NCBI GenBank assembly: GCA_016286055.1
Contig: JAEERW010000006.1
Span: 62,001-126,000 of the forward strand
Direction: 5' to 3'
DNA: 64,000 bases
Origin: Bacteroidales bacterium
GTDB lineage: Bacteria > Bacteroidota > Bacteroidia > Bacteroidales > UBA3824
Numbering within the stretch: position 1 is the first letter of the stretch; each line of letters begins with the position of its first letter. Under the pieces are notes generated by a model, which searched no databases, was not told the DNA's origin, and saw only the letters and a program-made list of their open reading frames with translations. Both the position numbers and the translations under genes were made by a program. This document shows positions 55,101 through 62,017 of the stretch, in pieces.

Positions 55101-55790
55101 ATGTGCATTATGGAATTTGTATTTTCGATATTGATGGCTGCAATGGGCGTGTCAATGCTGATTTACGCCGGATTTGCTTATTTGGAGGGCGACCCGATAA
55201 TTATGTTTCAAGGCGTGTATAGTTTCCCAAAAGACAAAGAGGCAAGAAAAGAATATGTCCGCAAAAAGTTTGTGAAAATTATCGCATTGATTGCGGTTTC
55301 GTTTTTGGCAAGCGCACTTGTGGGACTCTCTCAGATTTATTGGCTCGCCGTGGCGGTTTTTGTTTTGGGAATCGTCTTTACCATTAAACAAGGCAAAAAG
55401 ATAATGGGCGAAGGAACATCGGTAAATAGTGTAAAAATGCCAAGTGTGCAAGTGCCTACAAATTATTATGCATACTACGATGGCGTTCCTCTAATCAAGA
55501 AACTTGACGATACTATTGCTCAACGATTTTCGCAATACAGTGTCCGACATAATGTTTCGCCAATAGAAATTGGTGGCGCAGGTAAGTTTATGAATTATTC
55601 CGTAGGCGTTTATCTCAATGGTGCGCCGAAACTTTTTATAATGATAGTTGGCAAAAATACCTGCAAACTTCGCCTTTACCGTTGGTCGAAAGAACAGGCT
55701 GACAAAGTCGGTATTCCGATGATCAACTTTGTTGAGCATTTCCCCAACCGCCTCGAATATGTGGCTGAAAGGATTGGTAGGTATTTGTGA
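55101..55790 (+). CDS. hypothetical membrane protein
   Basis: 229-aa protein not assigned to a family. The N-terminal half has three hydrophobic segments: residues ~3-27, ~60-82 and ~84-100, with a conserved-looking loop (SFPKDKEARKEYVRKKFVKI). The C-terminal half is soluble and alpha/beta (DDTIAQRFSQYSVRHNVSPI, YSVGVYLNGAPKLFIMIVGK, RLYRWSKEQADKVG). Stands alone among toxin-antitoxin genes. ATG at 55101 or 55110 are both possible. Confidence 0.5.
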   Translation: MCIMEFVFSILMAAMGVSMLIYAGFAYLEGDPIIMFQGVYSFPKDKEARKEYVRKKFVKIIALIAVSFLASALVGLSQIYWLAVAVFVLGIVFTIKQGKKIMGEGTSVNSVKMPSVQVPTNYYAYYDGVPLIKKLDDTIAQRFSQYSVRHNVSPIEIGGAGKFMNYSVGVYLNGAPKLFIMIVGKNTCKLRLYRWSKEQADKVGIPMINFVEHFPNRLEYVAERIGRYL

Positions 55791-55861
55791 TTATACAATG
55801 CCAAACCATCAAATCATTTCTACGTAAATAATTGCAAAAAAGAGCATTATGCAATTTGTTT

Positions 55862-56295
55862 TCACTCCACCATCGCCAAAATTCCCTGTTCCAAAATCTC
55901 CTCAAAACTATGCCTTTCCAAAATCTCAGAATATCGTTCATAAAACTCTGCGTCAAGGCAAGAATATACTAAATTGCTTTCAATCAAATTGTTAATATCA
56001 GCATTTGAAATCTTGAAATCTTTTTTCAACCTCACAATTAAATCATCAATTTGAGATATTCCAACGGTTGTGGGACGGATTTGATAGTTATGTTTTTGAG
56101 ATGGTTGGGCGTTGTCTGCATTATAGCAAAGGCGTAATCGTTTTCTTCAATCACCTTCGGAAGTTTTAAATCTGACTTTTTGAATGGCGTTTTTGCCCAA
56201 TCTATCGGATGAAAACGCAACGCTTTGCTGCCTGAATTTTCGCCTAAAAGTTGGTCTTTGGTTAGGTCGGAGAGGGTTTTAAGTCGTTCAATCAA
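55862..56295 (-). pseudogene. frameshifted partner gene of the Panacea/DUF4065 protein
   Basis: The ORF-track entry 56038..56295 ends at a premature stop after QPLEYLKLMI. In another frame, the sequence from about 56052 continues as QIDDLIVRLKKDFKISNADI and ends SFEEILEQGILAMVE with a stop at 55862-55864. Restoring one base gives a ~143-residue helical protein. The first codon is TTG, and the frame is the same as that of the upstream DUF4065 gene after its TAG. It lies where the toxin of a PanAT (DUF4065) pair would be, so a decayed toxin is likely. The family was not recognised. Confidence 0.6.
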
Positions 56296-56304
56296 GCCTA
56301 CAAA

Positions 56305-56787
56305 CTACCTGTTAATTTCTTGCCACTTTTTTCCATAATAATCTTTCATTGACTGTGCCGAAATCACTGTGTCGCACTTTTCGTAACGGTCTTTGTTGCC
56401 TCGTGCCGAAATCCACGGTTGTTCATGATGTGAAAGGTTTTCTAACTGAACGCCCGAAAATTTGGCGTAGTTTTCCATTATGAAATCAAAAAACTCTTCG
56501 TCGTCTGGCGTGTTGAGTTTAACGTTAACATTCTTTCTGTCAGAAAGTTCTATTTCGGAATAAAGTGTTTTTTGCGGATTGAAACGGTTGAAAATCTCAC
56601 GGTTAACAGGACCGTGAACCCACGCCTCAAATTCGCCGTTGAAAAATGGTTGTCCGTTGATGCCATACGACCACGCCTGAACATAGTATAACAACTTTTG
56701 CAACTTTAAATTGATTAAAGAAGCATTCTCGTCATCACACTTTATCTTGGTGATTATTAAATCGGCTATGTCGTTTACAGCATACAT
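56305..56787 (-). CDS. Panacea-domain (DUF4065) putative antitoxin
   Basis: 160-aa protein of the DUF4065/SocA-like Panacea family: VNDIADLIITKIK, NLKLQKLLYYVQAWSYGI, FEAWVHGPVNREIF and the C-terminal SHHEQPWISARG. Panacea domains act as antitoxins for many unrelated toxins, and in phages as SocA-like factors. Downstream on the same strand is the frameshifted gene 55862-56295, in the position expected of a toxin. It appears intact itself. Confidence 0.82.
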   Translation of the reverse strand: MYAVNDIADLIITKIKCDDENASLINLKLQKLLYYVQAWSYGINGQPFFNGEFEAWVHGPVNREIFNRFNPQKTLYSEIELSDRKNVNVKLNTPDDEEFFDFIMENYAKFSGVQLENLSHHEQPWISARGNKDRYEKCDTVISAQSMKDYYGKKWQEINR

Positions 56788-56877
56788 AATCTCTATGTTT
56801 TGAGCGCAAATTAAATAATTATTTTAATTTATTTTATTTGATAAATCTTCTTATTCTCTAATCACTTAAATATCAAA

Positions 56878-57351
56878 TTATTCATGGTGCTGTAATCTCA
56901 AAAAATGTCCATCATCTAAGTATTTGTTAAATTTATCTTTTGCGTACTCAACCTGTTGTCCATCAGAGTTTTTCTTGCAGCCGTTAAACCAAATGCTATG
57001 TTTGCCTGCATTTTTCCCGTTTTGGTTAGTTACACATTCTTGTAAAAATTCTTCGGAAGACATAATCCATGTTTTTTGTAATCTTTCCGAATAAAAAATA
57101 AAGAAATAGTTTTGTCTTGGTTCGTGTTCAAGCGCGGCAAATAAAGCCGCATCCCCCGTTTTAACATCGTTGGAACGGGCTTTTATCTGTACTTCAATAT
57201 ATTGACCATTCTTTTGGCGGACAACACAGTCTATGCCGTCGTCATCAACCAACGGGACAAAACAATCCAAACCTTCTTTGAGCATTAAACCAATTATATA
57301 ATACTCAATTCTTTTTCCGAAACTCGCTTTATGTCTGAAAGAAGAGTCCAT
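56878..57351 (-). CDS. PD-(D/E)XK nuclease-fold protein
   Basis: 157-aa protein starting at the ATG at 57351 (the ORF-track start is a TTG). The motif GIDCVVRQKNGQYIEVQIKA (Asp...Glu-x-Gln-x-Lys) fits a small restriction-like or Holliday-junction-resolvase-like fold, similar to DUF4365 proteins. A helix with RIEYYIIGLMLKEGLD precedes it. Not obviously an operon member; 65 bases from the HTH gene upstream. Function unknown. Confidence 0.6.
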   Translation of the reverse strand: MDSSFRHKASFGKRIEYYIIGLMLKEGLDCFVPLVDDDGIDCVVRQKNGQYIEVQIKARSNDVKTGDAALFAALEHEPRQNYFFIFYSERLQKTWIMSSEEFLQECVTNQNGKNAGKHSIWFNGCKKNSDGQQVEYAKDKFNKYLDDGHFLRLQHHE

Positions 57352-57416
57352 ATTATTCAATCGTTTTTGTAATTGAAAATTAATTATTCTGATACCTTGA
57401 CCGAGAAGTTCTATTT

Positions 57417-57686
57417 TTACGCACTCACCTCAATTATCCTTTCCCCAAAAAATGTCGACAATAGAGAAATTGTTCTCAGTGTAAAGTTGTGCTGACCGCT
57501 GAGCCATTTGGTGATTTCGCTCGGGCGTTTGCCGAGTTTACGGGCAAATTCAAGTTTGGTGAGGTGGTGCTTTTTCATCAGGAAGTCGATACGGTTTGAA
57601 ATATCCATCTCGAAATCAATTTCTTGTTTGACTTCGGGCGGTACTTGCGAAACCATTTGATTGAATACTGTGTTAATTGTTTTCAT
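57417..57686 (-). CDS. HTH antitoxin (HigA-like, XRE family)
   Basis: 89-aa protein with an XRE helix-turn-helix (RIDFLMKKHHLTKLEFARKL, GKRPSEITKWLSGQHNFTL). It follows the gene for a HigB-like toxin with a 4-base overlap (ATGA), the usual order of higBA modules, in which the toxin comes first. The antitoxin is expected to bind the toxin and to repress the operon promoter. Confidence 0.8.
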   Translation of the reverse strand: MKTINTVFNQMVSQVPPEVKQEIDFEMDISNRIDFLMKKHHLTKLEFARKLGKRPSEITKWLSGQHNFTLRTISLLSTFFGERIIEVSA

Positions 57687-58153
57687 AGGTCAAAGGTTTT
57701 ATCGGTTTTGATTGTGTTTTCGGTTATGGCAATGGTCTTGTTTTTGACACCTTCTTTAATCAGTTTGTCAAATTTTTGAAGTGTTAGCACATAGCCGCTA
57801 AGTTCGCTGTCCTGTTCATAGGTCTTGGATTTTTTAACACCGCCATTTCCCAAAATCAGTATTTTGTCAGAAAGTCGCAGACAATACAGACGCAATTTGG
57901 ATGTTACAACCGGCAATGCAACTACATTGTCGCTCATTTTGCCTTCCGGTCTGAAAAATCTTTCCAAAGCACCAAAATCTGCAATCTTGTTCAAAAAGCC
58001 AACAATTCGCATTAAGTCGGGGTTGAAATCCACCTCGTCTTTAAACTTGTTGTAAAACTTCTCAAACTCAGTTTCATTGTCCGACAAAAACTGAATTGTG
58101 TATAAAGTACATTCCTTGGCTTGGTTTACCAACACTAATTCTGCATTGCTCAT
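57683..58153 (-). CDS. HigB-like toxin candidate
   Basis: 156-aa protein. The C-terminal ~80 residues contain RLYCLRLSDKILILGNGGVK, LQKFDKLIKEGVKNKTIAI, a pattern of HigB/Gp49-like RNase toxins. The N-terminal ~60 residues are helical (ETEFEKFYNKFKDEV). Encoded just before an XRE antitoxin with a 4-base overlap. Toxin assignment is from order and motif, and no start of the array block lies closer than 121 bases. Confidence 0.68.
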   Translation of the reverse strand: MSNAELVLVNQAKECTLYTIQFLSDNETEFEKFYNKFKDEVDFNPDLMRIVGFLNKIADFGALERFFRPEGKMSDNVVALPVVTSKLRLYCLRLSDKILILGNGGVKKSKTYEQDSELSGYVLTLQKFDKLIKEGVKNKTIAITENTIKTDKTFDL

Positions 58154-58273
58154 AATGTTTCTGTTTAATATTACAACGCAAAGATAGAATAAATATTTTA
58201 TTTATAAGTGAAATGACGCTTTATTTTTTCTTATATTTATCTGTTTTTTTCAAAACCGCTTGATTGTTAATTA

Positions 58274-58505
58274 TTTGACATTTTTTCAAGGGACTTTTCG
58301 TGGTAAACTTACACTTTTTCAAGGGACTTTGTAAATTTTACCGAACATTTTTCTAATTGAGCAAAGTGATTTTTCCCCCATTTTTTATAATTGATTTTTT
58401 CCCTAAAATAGTCAAAAAAGTGCTATCCCCATTTTTATTTAGCCTAAAATATGTCGTATCCCCAAAATTTTTTACCCCAATTTATGTCGTCTTCCCAAAA
58501 TAATC
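58274..58505. repeat. duplicated repeat block, copy II
   Basis: Near-copy of 54218-54450, same order of elements: two CAAGGGACTTT units 33 bases apart, TTTTTCCCCCA, and ATGTCG/CCCC units near the right end. Differences are scattered substitutions and the last unit is altered. It fills the gap between the HigB-like gene and the tcdA fragment (58154-58536). Confidence 0.78.
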
Positions 58506-58513
58506 TACCTTTG
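58506..58513 (+). promoter_or_regulatory. -7 element ahead of the tcdA fragment
   Basis: TACCTTTG followed by CC, 24 bases before ATG 58537. It fits TAnnTTTG exactly, so the fragment could be transcribed. Confidence 0.5.
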
Positions 58514-58536
58514 CCCCGCACAAAAAAATACAAAAC

Positions 58537-58752
58537 ATGTTAAATAAGACGTTCCCCAAAAAGATATTTTTCTGCGTTTATTCGCCCGAATTGCTTAGCA
58601 ACAAAGGGGAGAATTCTACCGAGAAAGATGCAGGGATGTTTAAAAAAGCCCAAATCAATGGCACTGTGGCACATATTACGGCTATTTTTGGATTTACTAT
58701 TGCGGGGTTGGTTGTGCAGGATATTTATAAAAATAGAGACGCCATAATATGA
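58537..58752 (+). pseudogene. degenerate tcdA fragment
   Basis: 71-aa reading frame matching the C-terminal part of TcdA: NKTFPKK..FCVYSPELL.NKG, then KAQINGTVAHITAIFGFT..GL. About 28 residues in between, including the Cys-rich TCGTNACMCPKA motif, are replaced or deleted. It ends in a REP palindrome that supplies the last codons and stop. The full gene is at 29523-30323. It has a good -7 element, so a short peptide may be made, but no enzyme activity is possible. Confidence 0.75.
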
Positions 58753-58761
58753 CGTCTCTAC
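58734..58761. repeat. REP palindrome 3
   Basis: TAGAGACG...CGTCTCTAC palindrome, one base shorter than the others, fused to the end of the tcdA fragment and 20 bases from the glnN stop. Confidence 0.82.
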
Positions 58762-58781
58762 GGTGTCTAATAATCACATGT

Positions 58782-60968
58782 TTAATTGATAAACAGCAAT
58801 TCACGGTATTTGGGAAGAGGCCACATGTCGTTGTCGACTACCTCTTCAAGTTTGTCGATGGGTTTGCGGATGGCAAAGAGCGATTCGGCTATTTTGTAAT
58901 ATGCCATGGCTTTTTCGTATTCGTCGGTGATCTTGTTGGCTACCTTGCGGGCTTCAATCATGGCGTAAACCTTGTCGTGAATGTCGGTTACACGCTCAGA
59001 GATTTTTTCTACAAGTTCGATTTCTACTTTTGCCATTTGCTGATATTTGTTGGGGAAAAGTTCTTTGATTTTGGCAATGTTGTCCAAAAGTTTGGTTTGA
59101 TATGCAAGCGCGGCGGGAATAATGTTGTTGATTGCCATTAAGCCCATTACGCGTGCCTCAATCTGAACTTTCTTAGAGTAGATTTCCCAACGTACCTCGT
59201 TGCGGGCTTCGAGTTCTTTTTCGGTGTAAACGCCCATACGGGTAAACATCTCGATGTTCTGTTTTTCGGTGAAAGCCTTAAACATCTGGGGAACGCAAGT
59301 TTCAACGTCCAAACCACGTTTTTTAGCCTCTTTCTGCCATTCGTCGGAATATCCGTTGCCGTCGAAGCAAATTACATTGATAATCTTCTTGATAATGGGT
59401 TTGAGAGTGTCCATTATGGCAATGTTCATAGATTTTCCGGCAGCCATTTCTTTGTCGACAGCGGCTTTAAATTCGGTAAGTTGGTCGGCAACGGCGGCGT
59501 TGAGGGTGGTCATTGCGTTGGCACAGTTGGCGCTTGAACCTACGGCGCGGAACTCAAATCTGTTGCCGGTGAATGCAAACGGTGATGTACGGTTGCGGTC
59601 GGTGTTGTCGATAAAGATTTCGGGAATCTCAACCAAGCCAACCGATTTGCCCTTTTTGCCGGCGATTTCGATGGGGGTATCCGACGGAACTTCAAGAAGT
59701 TTGTGCAATACGTCGGTCATAGTTTTGCCAAGGAATGCCGAAACAATAGCCGGAGGTGCTTCGTTGGCGCCAAGACGGTGTGCGTTGGTGGCAGATGCGA
59801 TTGAGGCTTTGAGCAATGCGTTGTATTTCTGAACGGCTGCCAAAACGTTTACAAAGAATGTTACAAACTGCAAGTTGCCTTTTGAATCTTTGCCGGGAGC
59901 GAGTAGGAGAGTGCCTGTGTCGGTACCCAACGACCAGTTGTTGTGTTTGCCCGAACCGTTGATACCGTCGAAGGGTTTTTCGTGCATCAACACTACAAAT
60001 CCGTGTTTACGAGCAACGGCGTTCATAGTGTTCATTATCAATTGGTTCTGGTCGTTGCTGAGGTTGGTTTCGCCAAAAATGGGCGCAAGTTCAAACTGGT
60101 TGGGGGCAACCTCGTTGTGACGGGTTTTCAAAGGAATACCGAGTTTGTAACCTGCAATTTCGATGTCACGCATAAAAGCCATCACACGCGAAGGAATTGC
60201 GCCAAAATAGTGGTCGTCTAACTGTTGGTTCTTAGACGAAGCGTGACCCATAAGAGTGCGTCCGGTGAGCATAAGGTCGGGACGTGCGGCGTAAAGGTCT
60301 TCGTCTACAAGAAAATACTCCTGTTCCCAACCCAAGTAAGAGTATACCTTTTTAACCTTGGGGTCGAACATTTTGCAGATAGGCAGAGCGGCGTCGTTAA
60401 CCGCTTTGAGAGCCTTTTTGAGGGGGGTCTTATAGTCGAGAGCCTCACCTGTGTATGCTATAAATACTGTGGGAATACAGAGGGTGTCGTCCTGAATAAA
60501 AACGGGTGAAGTGGGGTCCCAAGCCGTGTAGCCGCGAGCCTCAAAAGTGGCACGAATACCGCCGCTTGGAAACGACGAAGCGTCAGGCTCTTGCTGAGCA
60601 AGCGATTTGCCGTCGAAAGTTTCAATCATGCCGCCCTTGTTGTCGTAATCCATAAAGGAGTCGTGCTTTTCGGCAGTTCCTTCGGTAAGGGGCTGAAACC
60701 AGTGAGTAATGTGGGTTACACCGTGAGCCAGAGCCCAAGTTTTCATACCGGCAGCCACGTGATCGGCGGTTTCGCGGTCGAGGGGTTTTCCGTTGTCGAT
60801 GCAGTCGATAAGCGCATTGTAAGTCTTGATATCGAGATACTTATGCATTTTTTCGCGGTTGAACACCAACTCGCCGAAATATTCCGACGGACGTGCGTCG
60901 GGAGTGTCCACTGCAACGGCTTTCTTTTTGAAAGCGTCCTGTACTACGTCAAATCTAAGTTTGCTCAT
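58782..60968 (-). CDS. glnN: glutamine synthetase type III
   Basis: Main ammonia-assimilating enzyme: glutamate + NH3 + ATP to glutamine. Type III proteins are ~730 aa and dominate in Bacteroidales. Here 728 aa, with YFLVDEDLYAARPDLMLTGR, TRHNEVAPNQFELAPIFG, the ATP-binding region EKPFDGINGSGKHNNWSLG, and FTGNRFEFRAVGSSANCANA. Transcribed alone from a promoter with the operator boxes shared with gltB and asnB. Confidence 0.96.
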   Translation of the reverse strand: MSKLRFDVVQDAFKKKAVAVDTPDARPSEYFGELVFNREKMHKYLDIKTYNALIDCIDNGKPLDRETADHVAAGMKTWALAHGVTHITHWFQPLTEGTAEKHDSFMDYDNKGGMIETFDGKSLAQQEPDASSFPSGGIRATFEARGYTAWDPTSPVFIQDDTLCIPTVFIAYTGEALDYKTPLKKALKAVNDAALPICKMFDPKVKKVYSYLGWEQEYFLVDEDLYAARPDLMLTGRTLMGHASSKNQQLDDHYFGAIPSRVMAFMRDIEIAGYKLGIPLKTRHNEVAPNQFELAPIFGETNLSNDQNQLIMNTMNAVARKHGFVVLMHEKPFDGINGSGKHNNWSLGTDTGTLLLAPGKDSKGNLQFVTFFVNVLAAVQKYNALLKASIASATNAHRLGANEAPPAIVSAFLGKTMTDVLHKLLEVPSDTPIEIAGKKGKSVGLVEIPEIFIDNTDRNRTSPFAFTGNRFEFRAVGSSANCANAMTTLNAAVADQLTEFKAAVDKEMAAGKSMNIAIMDTLKPIIKKIINVICFDGNGYSDEWQKEAKKRGLDVETCVPQMFKAFTEKQNIEMFTRMGVYTEKELEARNEVRWEIYSKKVQIEARVMGLMAINNIIPAALAYQTKLLDNIAKIKELFPNKYQQMAKVEIELVEKISERVTDIHDKVYAMIEARKVANKITDEYEKAMAYYKIAESLFAIRKPIDKLEEVVDNDMWPLPKYRELLFIN

Positions 60969-61015
60969 AATGTAATTATTTTATGTGTTGTTTATATTCG
61001 TTATTTTTAACAATG

Positions 61016-61140
61016 CAAAGGTATTGTAGGGGTGTTTTATATGCAATACCGATTGTTCGTAATGGAAAGAAAAAAAATGTACGAGATTTTGTTATGTGAG
61101 GTACGAGTTTTTGTTAGAGGGGATAAGGGAAATACGGAAG
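61016..61140 (-). promoter_or_regulatory. glnN promoter with nitrogen-type operator boxes
   Basis: Minus-strand -7 TACCTTTG at 61023-61016; proximal box ATGCAATACCGATTGTTCG at 61041-61059; middle GTACGAGA near 61079; distal box GGGAAATACGGAAG at 61127-61140. Spacings equal those at gltB and asnB to within one base. Confidence 0.8.
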
Positions 61141-61182
61141 GGGGAGGGGGTATATTGATTTTTTTGATATATTTGCAATATC

Positions 61183-61211
61183 GTAGAGACGTCATTTTAT
61201 GGCGTCTGTAC
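61183..61211. repeat. REP palindrome 4
   Basis: GTAGAGACG(TCATTTTATGG)CGTCTGTAC: same arms with one change in the right arm and an inverted centre. Upstream of the transposase gene. Confidence 0.8.
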
Positions 61212-61232
61212 AAATGCGTAATGGTACACCGC

Positions 61233-61261
61233 GTAGAGACGCCATATTATGACGTCTCTAC
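61233..61261. repeat. REP palindrome 5
   Basis: Perfect REP (GTAGAGACG...CGTCTCTAC) 41 bases before the transposase ATG. The ORF-track start at 61249 lies within it. Confidence 0.85.
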
Positions 61262-61302
61262 AACAACCAATCGAACCAACAACCAAACGAAAACGAATAA
61301 AT

Positions 61303-61959
61303 ATGACCGACGATAAATTCAAAAATAAATACCGTATACAATCTGCACGTGCAGCGTGGCACGATTACAGTGGCGGAACGTATTTCGTGACAATATGCAC
61401 CAAAAATCGTGAACATTATTTCGGTGAAATTGTTTATGACCAAAAACAAGAGGCAAAAATGGATTTTTCGGAAATGGGTGATTTTACAGAAAAATGTATT
61501 GCCAAAATGGAAACGTTGCATAATGATATTGATGTTCCCCTGTGGGTTGTAATGCCAAATCATATTCATTTGTTGGTGATTGTAAAACGTGATGTTGAAT
61601 TGGGGCAAAATGGACAAAACGCCAAATCCGGTCAATACGCCCAATCCGTAGAGACGCCATATTATGACGTCTCTACAACAAATGACGTTTCCACCAATGA
61701 CGACCCCACCAATGCAAAAAAAATCCAAATGAAAAATATTGCAAATCAATGTGGTAGGTTGTCGCATATTATATCACGATTTAAAACTGCCGTAACAAAA
61801 TATGCCCGTGAAAAAGGAATTTATTTTCAATGGCAATCACGTTTTCACGACCATATTGTCCGTGATTGGGACGAATTGAATCGTATTTCTGATTATATCG
61901 AACATAACCCTGATCGATGGGCGCAAGATATTTTTAATACAACCATTGATTCGCCATAA
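61303..61959 (+). CDS. REP-associated tyrosine transposase (RAYT)
   Basis: 218-aa Y1 HUH transposase of the IS200/IS605-like RAYT group, thought to mobilise REP palindromes. Visible are SGGTYFVTICTKNREHYFGE, the HUH pair in PNHIHLLVIV (His87 and His89), and the catalytic-Tyr region RISDYIEHNPDRW. The ATG at 61303 is chosen over 61249, which lies in a REP. REPs flank it on both sides. A further REP (61648-61676) sits inside the gene, between the HUH and Tyr motifs, read as SVETPYYDVSTT without breaking the frame. Whether the enzyme still works with this insert is unknown. Confidence 0.85.
   Translation: MTDDKFKNKYRIQSARAAWHDYSGGTYFVTICTKNREHYFGEIVYDQKQEAKMDFSEMGDFTEKCIAKMETLHNDIDVPLWVVMPNHIHLLVIVKRDVELGQNGQNAKSGQYAQSVETPYYDVSTTNDVSTNDDPTNAKKIQMKNIANQCGRLSHIISRFKTAVTKYAREKGIYFQWQSRFHDHIVRDWDELNRISDYIEHNPDRWAQDIFNTTIDSP
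61648..61676. repeat. REP palindrome 6, inside the RAYT gene
   Basis: Perfect copy (GTAGAGACG...CGTCTCTAC) within codons of the transposase, in an N/T/S/D-rich loop region. Confidence 0.88.
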
Positions 61960-61961
61960 TC

Positions 61962-61990
61962 GTAGAGACGTCATATTATGGCGTCTCTAC
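61962..61990. repeat. REP palindrome 7
   Basis: Inverted-centre REP starting 3 bases after the transposase stop, 28 bases before the asnB stop. Confidence 0.85.
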
Positions 61991-62017
61991 AATAATATGG
62001 TATTTGCAAACATCCTA

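Noticed and set aside
61032-61316. 94-aa plus ORF upstream of the transposase
   Set aside because: It runs through the glnN promoter boxes and two REP palindromes, so it is a chance frame.
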